DNA of 5,611 nucleotides from an uncultured Lachnobacterium sp. (GTDB taxonomy: Bacteria; Bacillota; Clostridia; Lachnospirales; Lachnospiraceae): contig URYB01000191.1 in NCBI GenBank assembly GCA_900552085.1, positions 1-5,611 of the forward strand, written 5' to 3'. Positions 1 through 5,611 of this stretch are shown here, piece by piece. The first letter of the stretch is position 1; every line of letters begins with the position of its first letter. The notes under the pieces were generated by a model, which searched no databases, was not told the DNA's origin, and saw only the letters and a program-made list of their open reading frames with translations. The position numbers and the translations under genes were made by a program.

Positions 1-565
1 TGATTTTAAAGAAGATGGTCACATTGTTTGCACCAAGATCCTTTGCAGCTTCGATCCAGTCCTTGCGGATTCGTGTCATGGAGTTGTAGATCGGCAGAAG
101 CATAAATGGAAGAAAATCATAAACCATGCCCAGAACAACTGCCGATGGAGTGTTTATTATATTTATCTTTGATAAACCAAGCGTCGTGAGAATGGAGTTG
201 AATACTCCATTTTTGGAGAGAAGAAGCTTCCATGCAAGAATACGCAGCATGAAGTTCATCCACATTGGCAGCATAAAAATAAATACGACCAGTCCCTGAT
301 TTTTAATTTGCATATTGTTCAGTATCATTGCCAGAGGATAGGAGAGTACCAGACAGATGATGGTACAGATGATTCCCAGTTTCAGGGAAAGTCCAATGGC
401 ACTGAGGTTGGTCGCAGAGGTAATCGCTGCGATGTATTCGAAAGTAAAACCGCCGTCGCTGTTTGTAAAAGCGTAATACAGGATCATGACCATAGGAAGA
501 ACAATAAATCCGATGATCCAGATCAGGTATGGACCGGCGAGAAATTGCTGTTTGAATTTATTCAT
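1..565 (-). CDS. potB: Spermidine/putrescine ABC transporter permease PotB (3'-truncated by window edge)
   Basis: This is a membrane permease subunit of the polyamine importer; with a second permease (PotC) it forms the channel energised by PotA. Reading the minus strand from ATG at 565 gives 188 open codons to the window edge with no stop. The N-terminus MNKFKQQFLAGPYLIWI is followed by hydrophobic segments at about residues 9-33, 56-83, 92-116 and 141-160. The cytoplasmic EAA loop that docks on the ATPase starts at residues 172-174 (EAAKDLGAN, then F and I at family spacing). Family members are about 270-280 residues, so roughly a third is missing. The start codon lies inside the end of potA (ATGAATAA, 8-nt overlap), with GGAG at 570-573 four bases upstream, which suggests translational coupling. 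Assignment to PotB rather than another binding-protein-dependent permease rests on the adjacent PotA and the order ATPase-permease. The substrate is inferred from the family. Confidence 0.9.
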   Translation of the reverse strand, partial: MNKFKQQFLAGPYLIWIIGFIVLPMVMILYYAFTNSDGGFTFEYIAAITSATNLSAIGLSLKLGIICTIICLVLSYPLAMILNNMQIKNQGLVVFIFMLPMWMNFMLRILAWKLLLSKNGVFNSILTTLGLSKINIINTPSAVVLGMVYDFLPFMLLPIYNSMTRIRKDWIEAAKDLGANNVTIFFKI

Positions 566-1631
566 CGATCTCCACCGCCTTTTCATCAGAAGATTCCGGT
601 TTGTGCATGATCTGGATGTTGAACGGAATTACTTTGATACCGACATGGGTTCCTTCCGGTACATATTTCGTTGTATGAACAAGCCATTCAAATCCGTTTG
701 CCTTAACTTCAAGCTCATAATGTACACCTTTAAAAATAAGAGAAGTAACATCACCTTCCAGATATCCTTCGGATGGATCTACCAGTTCGACATCTTCCGG
801 ACGGATGACAACGTCAACTGGTTTGTTATTTCCGAATCCGGTGTCAACACAAGGCATTTTTACGCCAAGGATTTCTACAAGTTTGTCTTCAATCATTGTT
901 CCGTCGATGATGTTGCTGTGACCGATGAAGTCGGCAACGAAAGCATTTTCCGGTTCGTTGTAGATGTTTTCCGGTGTACCGATCTGCTGGATATAACCCT
1001 GATTCATGACCACGATGGTATCGGACATGGTGAGAGCTTCTTCCTGATCATGTGTAACATAAACGAAAGTGATGCCGAGTTCTTCTTTCAGACGGATCAG
1101 CTCATACTGCATGCTCTGGCGAAGTTTTAAATCCAAAGCGCCAAGCGGCTCATCCAGTAAAAGTACCTTTGGCTCGTTTACGATAGCTCGTGCGATTGCG
1201 ATACGCTGCTGCTGACCACCGGAAAGTGAATCTACGGAACGGTTCTCAAATCCGTCCAGATTAACAAGTTTTAATGCATATTTAATTTTATCGTTGATAT
1301 AGTCTTTGCTTTTTTTGCTGATTTTCAAACCGAACGCGATATTTTCGGCAATCGACATATGTGGGAAAAGCGAATATTTCTGAAATACGGTATTCAGTTT
1401 CCTTTCGTTTGCCGGAACATTTGTAATGTCAGCGCCGTCAAAAAGGATTTTTCCTTTGTCAGGAGTTTCGAATCCACCCAGAAGACGAAGCGTTGTTGTC
1501 TTTCCACATCCGGATGGTCCGAGAAGCGTTAAGAATTCGTTTTCACGCACATACAGATTCAGTTCATCCAATACGAGATTGTTGTCGTAGGATTTGGAGA
1601 TGTCAATAAAATCAATTAAATGTTTGCTCAT
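558..1631 (-). CDS. potA: Spermidine/putrescine ABC transporter ATP-binding protein PotA
   Basis: This is the cytoplasmic ATPase that powers polyamine uptake, 357 residues. All ABC motifs are present: Walker A GPSGCGKTT (38-46), Q-loop VFQ (Q84) followed by the PotA-like LFPHM, signature LSGGQ (136-140), Walker B VLLLDEP (156-162), D-loop ALD (165-167) and switch H194. A C-terminal TOBE-like regulatory region (about 275-345) includes VVIRPEDVEL, as in the PotA/MalK/UgpC class. I chose the ATG at 1631 (MSKHLIDF) because AAAGGA lies about 10 nt upstream (1642-1647) and the domain begins there. An in-frame ATG at 1700 would add 23 unlike residues and overlap the regulator gene. It sits 41 nt after the XRE-cupin gene and overlaps potB by 8 nt, so it is cotranscribed with both. 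Other importers of this class (iron, phosphonate, thiamine) share the fold, but the neighbouring regulator and permease favour polyamines. Confidence 0.93.
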   Translation of the reverse strand: MSKHLIDFIDISKSYDNNLVLDELNLYVRENEFLTLLGPSGCGKTTTLRLLGGFETPDKGKILFDGADITNVPANERKLNTVFQKYSLFPHMSIAENIAFGLKISKKSKDYINDKIKYALKLVNLDGFENRSVDSLSGGQQQRIAIARAIVNEPKVLLLDEPLGALDLKLRQSMQYELIRLKEELGITFVYVTHDQEEALTMSDTIVVMNQGYIQQIGTPENIYNEPENAFVADFIGHSNIIDGTMIEDKLVEILGVKMPCVDTGFGNNKPVDVVIRPEDVELVDPSEGYLEGDVTSLIFKGVHYELEVKANGFEWLVHTTKYVPEGTHVGIKVIPFNIQIMHKPESSDEKAVEIDE

Positions 1632-1672
1632 GGTTTTTATGTCCTTTGTTATAATTATATTTAATATAGAGG

Positions 1673-2212
1673 TTAAAAGCTTGGTGGAGTAGTAACCCAT
1701 ATAAGTATGGCGTCACGACTTCCGGTGTTTTCCAGAAAATGTTTTTTTCCCGCCTTGAAATAAAATGATTCTCCGGAACGCACCGTGTGGGTTTTACCAC
1801 CGTATGTAATGCGGATGCTTCCTTTGATCACATATCCAAAGTCTTCCCCTTCGTGCGGAAGATATACTTCCGAGGTTCCACCTGCGTGAAGCGTCATCCG
1901 TACAGGTTCCATTGCATTTTTCTGCGCATTGGGGACAATCCACTCAATGCGGCTGTTTTTTTCTTCGTCGATCTTTTCAAAATAATCTTCAGCTTTAAAC
2001 ACAATCTGTTCAGGTTCTTCATCGGTAAAGAATTCTGCCGGCGTTGTGCCAAGGCATTGGATAATGTCGAGCAGTGTTCCTATGGATGGAGAGTTCTGGT
2101 TTCGCTCCAATTGTGAAATAAAGCCTTTTGTCAATTCGGCACGGTCCGCCAGTTCCTGCTGGGTGAGTCCGTACTGGATACGAAGTTCTTTCATCCGATG
2201 TCCGATATCCAT
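1673..2212 (-). CDS. XRE-family transcriptional regulator with C-terminal cupin domain
   Basis: This is a DNA-binding regulator of 179 residues. An N-terminal XRE helix-turn-helix covers about residues 6-62 (LTQQELADRAELTKGFISQLE is the HTH core). A C-terminal single cupin barrel covers about residues 103-176. Cupin motif 1 is seen around PHEGEDFGYVIKG (119-131). Motif 2 follows the G-x5-P-x-G-x2-H-x3-N spacing at 147-162, with K153 replacing the usual proline and with H158 and N162 kept. The cupin probably senses a small ligand. Proteins with this layout head potABCD operons in many Firmicutes, and the E. coli relative PuuR represses putrescine catabolism, so control of polyamine uptake is the likely role (inference). 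The start at 2212 has an ideal CAGGAGG (2220-2226) 7 nt upstream. It is the first gene of the leftward operon and may autoregulate through the repeats upstream. Confidence 0.9.
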   Translation of the reverse strand: MDIGHRMKELRIQYGLTQQELADRAELTKGFISQLERNQNSPSIGTLLDIIQCLGTTPAEFFTDEEPEQIVFKAEDYFEKIDEEKNSRIEWIVPNAQKNAMEPVRMTLHAGGTSEVYLPHEGEDFGYVIKGSIRITYGGKTHTVRSGESFYFKAGKKHFLENTGSRDAILIWVTTPPSF

Positions 2213-2238
2213 GACAAAGCCTCCTGATAGTTGATTTA

Positions 2239-2298
2239 GAGTTTATTTATTGTGCTACAATTCTAATAATTGATTTTTTGTTTACTAAAAATAAACTC
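2239..2298 (-). promoter_or_regulatory. Operator-like inverted repeats in the leader of the XRE-cupin gene
   Basis: On the plus strand GAGTTTATTT (2239-2248) and AAATAAACTC (2289-2298) are perfect 10-bp inverted arms 50 bp apart. The right arm also takes part in a shorter dyad, GTTTA-N7-TAAAC (2280-2296). A further dyad, CAATT-N5-AATTG (2258-2272), sits near the middle. The right-hand sites fall just downstream of the predicted -10, where a bound repressor would block transcription. The natural candidate binder is the XRE-cupin protein encoded immediately downstream. The region is AT-rich, so some of this symmetry could be chance; the 10-bp arms are the strongest part. Confidence 0.4.
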
Positions 2299-2306
2299 AA
2301 TAAAAC

Positions 2307-2334
2307 ATTCTAGCGTATAAATTCGGAAAGTCAA
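2307..2334 (-). promoter_or_regulatory. Predicted sigma-A promoter of the XRE-cupin/pot operon
   Basis: On the minus strand a -35 TTGACT (2334-2329) and a -10 TAGAAT (2312-2307) are separated by 16 nt. Each differs from consensus at one position. Transcription would start near 2300 and give a leader of about 88 nt before the regulator start codon. No better pair is visible between the regulator and the tRNA. Confidence 0.65.
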
Positions 2335-2355
2335 TAGATTTACAGAAAAAAATGG

Positions 2356-2384
2356 TTGATTTTATCGAAAAGATTTGATAGTAT
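2356..2384 (+). promoter_or_regulatory. Predicted promoter of the tRNA-Thr gene
   Basis: A -35 TTGATT (2356-2361) and a -10 TAGTAT (2379-2384) are spaced by 17 nt. A TG dinucleotide one base upstream of the -10 (2376-2377) makes it an extended -10 promoter. The predicted start near 2391 leaves a leader of about 28 nt before the mature tRNA. Its -35 lies 21 bp from the -35 of the divergent pot operon promoter. Confidence 0.65.
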
Positions 2385-2418
2385 AGTTAAGTGCTTGAAA
2401 ACAAGCATTAATATAATT

Positions 2419-2491
2419 GCCAATATGGCTCAGTCGGTAGAGCGTCGCACTCGTAATGCGTAGGTCAGGGGTTCGAATCCCCTTATTGGCT
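2419..2491 (+). tRNA. tRNA-Thr, anticodon CGU
   Basis: A full 73-nt cloverleaf can be folded by hand. The acceptor stem GCCAATA/TATTGGC is fully paired and is followed by discriminator T. The D arm is GCTC/GAGC with GG in the loop. The anticodon arm is TCGCA-CTCGTAA-TGCGT, the variable loop AGGTC, and the T arm AGGGG-TTCGAAT-CCCCT. The anticodon CGT (2452-2454) reads the threonine codon ACG. The outermost anticodon-stem pair (27-43) is T-T rather than a Watson-Crick pair. The 3' CCA is not encoded. It stands alone with its own promoter and terminator. Confidence 0.97.
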
Positions 2492-2498
2492 TTCTTTC

Positions 2499-2530
2499 AG
2501 CCGTTTATCATTTGATAAGCGGCTTTTTTT
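2499..2530 (+). terminator. Intrinsic terminator of the tRNA-Thr transcript
   Basis: AGCCGTTTATCA (2499-2510) pairs with TGATAAGCGGCT (2513-2524) with a single T-G wobble. The resulting 11-12 bp hairpin has a tiny loop and is followed at once by a run of seven T (2524-2530). It begins 7 nt after the tRNA and should end the tRNA transcript and insulate the downstream operon. Confidence 0.93.
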
Positions 2531-2550
2531 GATATTTTCTGATTAATCAG

Positions 2551-2579
2551 TTGTTCTTTGTAAGGAAAATTGATATAAT
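2551..2579 (+). promoter_or_regulatory. Predicted strong sigma-A promoter of the membrane protein-HD-queH-argH operon
   Basis: A -35 TTGTTC (2551-2556) and a perfect -10 TATAAT (2574-2579) are separated by exactly 17 nt. TG at 2571-2572 provides an extended -10. Transcription would start near 2586 and give a leader of about 55 nt. It is the only clear promoter seen ahead of the four rightward genes. Confidence 0.8.
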
Positions 2580-2585
2580 ATCGTC

Positions 2586-2602
2586 AGTTGCGCAAAGCGA
2601 CT
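2586..2602 (+). other. Small hairpin at the 5' end of the operon leader
   Basis: AGTTGC (2586-2591) pairs with GCGACT (2597-2602) through six pairs including one T-G wobble, around a GCAAA loop. It falls at the predicted transcription start, so the mRNA could begin with this stem. A 5'-terminal stem of this kind can protect mRNA from decay; no regulatory class was recognised. It lacks a T-tract and is not a terminator. Confidence 0.35.
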
Positions 2603-2640
2603 TTTATAATAAGGATAATAAGCGAAAGAAAGGATAGGAA

Positions 2641-2958
2641 ATGAAAGAAAACCTGAATTTAAGTGACAAGAAAATGGTGATGACGATTGCGGCATTCGCT
2701 GTTATTGTGGCGGCTATGGTTCTCATTGGAGTATGCGTGCTCCATGTACCGGTTGTGGCAATGTGTCTGCTTGTGATTCTTGAGACGGCGCTTGCGGTAT
2801 TTCTTCATCATGCAGAATTATGGTTACATGGAGCTGTTATTCTTGCGGAAGTGATCGCAGGTATTTTGTGTTCAAAGATTCTTTTGGTTGTGTTGTGCGC
2901 AGTTGTATATGTTGCTGCAACTGCATGCTTACAGGTTTCAGATAGAGGAGAAAAATAA
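2641..2958 (+). CDS. Small multi-pass membrane protein of unknown function
   Basis: I do not recognise a family for this 105-residue protein. After a short polar N-terminus (MKENLNLSDKK) it is almost entirely hydrophobic. Probable membrane segments lie at about residues 13-34, 37-55, 62-77 and 80-97, ending in a charged tail (SDRGEK). It has five cysteines (32, 42, 77, 86, 96) and a histidine/acid cluster between segments (H56, H57, E59, H63). No signal-peptidase site or catalytic motif is evident. The start is supported by AAAGGA (2629-2634) 6 nt upstream and by the promoter at 2551-2579. It is the first gene of the rightward operon, one base ahead of the HD-domain gene whose ribosome binding site lies inside its last codons, so the two are probably translated together. 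It is likely a real gene because of this spacing and its coherent membrane pattern; its function is open. Confidence 0.75.
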   Translation: MKENLNLSDKKMVMTIAAFAVIVAAMVLIGVCVLHVPVVAMCLLVILETALAVFLHHAELWLHGAVILAEVIAGILCSKILLVVLCAVVYVAATACLQVSDRGEK

Positions 2959-2959
2959 A

Positions 2960-3487
2960 ATGGATGACAGTAGCTACAGTAGACAGCAGCTCGATGATTT
3001 GTTTTTAAAAATGATTGCATACTATGCCGGAGATCCGAAACGGATTCAGCATTTTACAAAGGTGCATAGTTTTGCGAGACTTATCGGTGTGGGGGAAGAG
3101 ATGGACGCCGCTTCTTTGTTTATTCTTGAAGCAGCGGCCTATACCCATGACATCGGAATCAAACCGGCAGAGGAAAAATACGGAAGCTGTGATGGAAAGC
3201 TTCAGGAGCAGGAAGGACCGATCGTGGCACAGAAAATGCTTTCGGAACTTGGCTTTGAGAATTACATCATTGACCGTATCTGCTATCTTATCGGCCACCA
3301 TCATACATATGATAATGTAGAAGGTCTGGATTATCAGGTGCTGATTGAAGCGGATTTCCTTGTAAACTTATATGAGGATGATATAAATCGAGGCGGCATC
3401 GAAAGTGCATACAAAAACATTTTCCGCACAGATACCGGCAAGCGGATTTTTGAAGAAATGTTTTTTGGAGAATCAGAGAAGTCATGA
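2960..3487 (+). CDS. HD-domain phosphohydrolase family protein
   Basis: This is a soluble 175-residue protein with the metal-binding pattern of the HD superfamily: H36 (QHFTKVHSFARLIG), the H63-D64 doublet (AAYTHDIG), histidines 113-115 (LIGHHHTYD) and D132 (LIEADFLVNL). Such proteins hydrolyse phosphate esters, often of nucleotides or nucleotide second messengers; the substrate here cannot be told from the sequence. It has no membrane segment or extra domain. I chose the ATG at 2960 because GAGGAG (2945-2950) lies 9 nt upstream. The longer reading from 2888 would overlap the membrane protein gene and add residues without a ribosome site. It begins 1 nt after the upstream stop and its TGA stop overlaps the queH start (ATGA), so it belongs to one translation-coupled unit. 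Family assignment is firm; a role linked to queuosine or to the membrane protein is only suggested by context. Confidence 0.88.
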   Translation: MDDSSYSRQQLDDLFLKMIAYYAGDPKRIQHFTKVHSFARLIGVGEEMDAASLFILEAAAYTHDIGIKPAEEKYGSCDGKLQEQEGPIVAQKMLSELGFENYIIDRICYLIGHHHTYDNVEGLDYQVLIEADFLVNLYEDDINRGGIESAYKNIFRTDTGKRIFEEMFFGESEKS

Positions 3488-4131
3488 ACGCGATAAATTA
3501 CCAGAAAGCAATGGAAAACCTGATTGCACAATCCTGTGGAGAGGACAAGGTTCCGAGGCTTTTGCTGCACAGTTGCTGTGCACCATGCAGCTCCTATTGC
3601 ATCGCTTGTCTTGCGGAGCATTTTCATGTGACGGTATTTTATTATAACCCGAATATATATCCGCCGGAAGAGTATCATATGCGGGCAAAAGAACAGCAGA
3701 GATTCATTCAGGAGTTTCCTGTACGCTATCCGGTGCAGTTTGTGGAAGGTGTCTACGATACAGACAAATTCTATGCTATGGCAAAAGGAATGGAAGATGT
3801 CCCGGAGGGCGGAAAACGGTGTTTTGCCTGTTATGAGCTGCGTCTGCGGGAGGCGGCAGAATATGCAAAAGCACATGATTTTGATTTTTTTACAACAACG
3901 CTTTCCATCAGCCCGCTCAAGAATGCAGCGAAGCTGAATGAAATAGGAAAGAAGCTGGAAGAAGAGTATTCTGTGCGATATTTATATTCTGATTTTAAAA
4001 AGAAGGATGGCTATAAGAAATCCACGGAAATTTCAAAAGAGTACCATATGTACCGACAGTATTACTGCGGATGCGTCTATTCCAAACGAGACCGGGACAG
4101 ACAGATTGCGGCAGATAATCATAAAGAATAA
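3484..4131 (+). CDS. queH: Epoxyqueuosine reductase QueH (DUF208 family)
   Basis: This enzyme reduces epoxyqueuosine to queuosine at the wobble base of tRNAs with GUN anticodons, the last step of Q synthesis. It is the cobalamin-independent replacement for QueG. The 215-residue protein shows the family motifs in order: LLLHSCCAPCSSY (26-38) with the C31-C32 pair and C35, YYNPNIYPPEEY (53-64), RCFACYELRL (112-121) with C113 and C116, TTTLSISPLKN (137-147), YSDFKKKDGYKKS (168-180) and YRQYYCGCVYS (190-200) with C195 and C197. The CC and CxxC cysteines are the iron-sulfur cluster ligands expected for this family. The start overlaps the HD gene stop (ATGA). Only a distant GGAG (3467-3470, 13 nt upstream) is present, so translation probably depends on coupling. 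No queuosine precursor genes or transporter are in the window. Confidence 0.92.
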   Translation: MNAINYQKAMENLIAQSCGEDKVPRLLLHSCCAPCSSYCIACLAEHFHVTVFYYNPNIYPPEEYHMRAKEQQRFIQEFPVRYPVQFVEGVYDTDKFYAMAKGMEDVPEGGKRCFACYELRLREAAEYAKAHDFDFFTTTLSISPLKNAAKLNEIGKKLEEEYSVRYLYSDFKKKDGYKKSTEISKEYHMYRQYYCGCVYSKRDRDRQIAADNHKE

Positions 4132-4158
4132 CTATTATTAGGAAAGCGAGGAGTTACC

Positions 4159-5559
4159 ATGGCTCAGTTATGGGGTGGAAGATTCACCAAAGAGACAGAT
4201 CAGTTAGTTTACAATTTTAATGCGTCAATTTCGTTTGACCAGAAGTTTTACAAGCAGGATATTCAGGGATCGATTGCGCATGTATCCATGCTCGGAAAAC
4301 AGGGAATCCTGACAGAAAAGGAAATGCAGGATATTATCACATGCCTGAAGGAAATCGAGGCAGACGTAGAGAGTGGTAAGCTCGAAATTACATCCGAATA
4401 TGAAGATATTCACAGTTTTGTAGAAGCAAATCTTATTGACCGTTTGGGAGATACCGGAAAGAAGTTACATACCGGACGAAGCAGAAATGACCAGGTGGCA
4501 TTGGACATGCGTTTATATACCCGTTTACAGGTGCTTGAGACAGATGAGCTTCTTGAGAAGCTCTTACAGGTACTTCTTCGTATTATGAAAGAAAATACGC
4601 AGACAATCATGCCTGGATTTACACATTTACAGAAAGCCCAGCCAATTACACTGGCACATCATATGGGGGCATATTTTGAAATGTTCAAACGTGATCGTTC
4701 CCGTATGCATGATATTTATGAGAGAATGAACTATTGTCCGCTGGGATCAGGCGCACTTGCAGGTACGACATATCCGCTGGATCGTGAGTATTCTGCAAAA
4801 CTGATGGGCTTTTATGGACCGACATTGAACAGTATGGATGGTGTATCGGATCGCGATTACCTGATTGAATATCTTTCAGCAATGTCTACCATTATGATGC
4901 ATCTGAGCCGTTTCTCAGAGGAAGTTATCATATGGAATTCCAATGAATATAAATTTGTAGAGATTGATGATGCTTACAGTACCGGAAGCAGTATTATGCC
5001 GCAGAAGAAGAATCCGGATATCGCAGAACTGGTACGTGGAAAGACAGGACGTGTCTATGGTGCGCTTATGTCACTTCTTACTACAATGAAGGGAATTCCG
5101 CTTGCTTATAATAAAGATATGCAGGAAGATAAGGAACTTTCGTTTGATGCGATTGATACTACAAAGGGATGCATTGCTTTGTTTACCGGTATGATCGATA
5201 CAATGAAGTTTAATAATGATGTAATGCGTAAAAGCGCAGCACACGGATTTACCAATGCAACAGATGCAGCAGATTATCTGGTAAATCATGGCGTGCCATT
5301 CCGTGATGCACATGGAATCATCGGAAGAATTGTTTTGTATTGTATTGACAAACAGATGCCGATTGATGATATGAGCCTTGAAGAGCTGAAAACATTCTCT
5401 CCGGTATTTGAGGAGGATATTTATGATGCAATCTCTATGGAGACTTGTGTAAATAAGAGACTGACAATCGGAGCTCCGGGCGAGGAGGCTATGAAGCAGG
5501 TGATCGCGGCAGAGGAAGCTTACCTTGCGGACAACTGGCGTGATGGTATTCAGGCATAA
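4159..5559 (+). CDS. argH: Argininosuccinate lyase
   Basis: This cytoplasmic enzyme splits argininosuccinate into arginine and fumarate, the last step of arginine synthesis. The 466 residues match the usual family length, so the gene looks complete. Seen in order are the N-terminal LWGGRF (4-9), HTGRSRNDQVALD (104-116), GFTHLQKAQP (153-162) with the conserved H156, PLGSGALAGT (194-203), and the fumarase/aspartase superfamily signature GSSIMPQKKNP (276-286) holding the catalytic serine. The ATG at 4159 has a strong GAGGAG (4148-4153) 5 nt upstream. It follows queH by 27 nt with no terminator or clear promoter between them, so it is probably transcribed from the promoter at 2551-2579. argG, its common partner, is not next to it on the upstream side. 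I saw no convincing arginine operator. Confidence 0.97.
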   Translation: MAQLWGGRFTKETDQLVYNFNASISFDQKFYKQDIQGSIAHVSMLGKQGILTEKEMQDIITCLKEIEADVESGKLEITSEYEDIHSFVEANLIDRLGDTGKKLHTGRSRNDQVALDMRLYTRLQVLETDELLEKLLQVLLRIMKENTQTIMPGFTHLQKAQPITLAHHMGAYFEMFKRDRSRMHDIYERMNYCPLGSGALAGTTYPLDREYSAKLMGFYGPTLNSMDGVSDRDYLIEYLSAMSTIMMHLSRFSEEVIIWNSNEYKFVEIDDAYSTGSSIMPQKKNPDIAELVRGKTGRVYGALMSLLTTMKGIPLAYNKDMQEDKELSFDAIDTTKGCIALFTGMIDTMKFNNDVMRKSAAHGFTNATDAADYLVNHGVPFRDAHGIIGRIVLYCIDKQMPIDDMSLEELKTFSPVFEEDIYDAISMETCVNKRLTIGAPGEEAMKQVIAAEEAYLADNWRDGIQA

Positions 5560-5611
5560 TCCGGAACGGAAACGAGAGAAAAACAGGGACTGTATGGCAT
5601 GGATTGTGCAC

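Noticed and set aside
486..1130. 214-codon plus-strand reading frame opposite potA
   Set aside because: It is the antisense shadow of potA; its translation shows no domain pattern, whereas potA on the other strand has every ABC motif.
1632..1672. TATAAT-like sequence on the minus strand between the regulator and potA as an internal promoter
   Set aside because: No acceptable -35 lies 16-18 nt upstream; in such AT-rich DNA the hexamer alone is weak evidence.
1632..1700. N-terminal extension of potA from an in-frame ATG at 1700
   Set aside because: It would overlap the end of the regulator gene, has no fitting ribosome site and adds residues unlike PotA; the ATG at 1631 has AAAGGA at proper spacing.
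2419..2491. tRNA 3' end as an attachment site for an integrated element
   Set aside because: No integrase, no second copy of the tRNA end and no foreign-looking genes are present in the window.
2888..2959. Longer start for the HD-domain protein at 2888
   Set aside because: It lies entirely inside the membrane protein gene in another frame and lacks a ribosome site; ATG 2960 has GAGGAG 9 nt upstream.
3334..3876. 180-codon minus-strand reading frame across the HD gene and queH
   Set aside because: It is antisense to two well-supported genes and its translation shows no recognisable motif.
5560..5611. Possible start of a further gene after argH (ATG at 5594 or 5599 after AGGGA at 5585-5589)
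   Set aside because: Only four to six codons remain before the edge, so coding cannot be judged; no terminator hairpin is seen here either.

Overview
The window looks like a chromosomal segment from a low-to-medium GC Firmicute, most likely a clostridial gut bacterium of the Lachnospiraceae type. The reasons are strong AGGAGG-type ribosome binding sites, canonical sigma-A promoters with extended -10 elements, the QueH type of epoxyqueuosine reductase, and a polyamine ABC operon headed by an XRE-cupin regulator. This placement is inference from protein style, not from a database comparison.

Left half (1-2334, minus strand): a polyamine (spermidine/putrescine) uptake operon reading leftward. 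An XRE-cupin transcription regulator (2212-1673) is followed after 41 nt by the ATPase gene potA (1631-558). potA overlaps by 8 nt the permease gene potB, which starts at 565 and runs off the left edge. The rest of the transporter (a second permease and the binding protein) should lie further left. A good minus-strand promoter (2334-2307) and an operator-like set of inverted GTTTA repeats lie upstream of the regulator.

Centre (2335-2530): a divergently oriented tRNA-Thr(CGU) gene with its own extended -10 promoter, followed by a strong intrinsic terminator. It separates the two protein-coding operons.

Right half (2551-5559, plus strand): a consensus-like promoter with a TATAAT -10 drives a tightly packed set of four genes. 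These are a 105-residue multi-pass membrane protein of unknown function, an HD-domain phosphohydrolase (1 nt gap), queH (4-nt ATGA overlap, last step of queuosine synthesis) and argH (27 nt gap, last step of arginine synthesis). No terminator follows argH within the 52 nt left, so the transcript may continue past the right edge.

Nearly everything here is conventional metabolism and transport. I see no phage, transposon, CRISPR or defence locus. The parts least explained by known biology are the small membrane protein/HD hydrolase pair coupled to queH, and the operator-like repeats upstream of the XRE-cupin gene.
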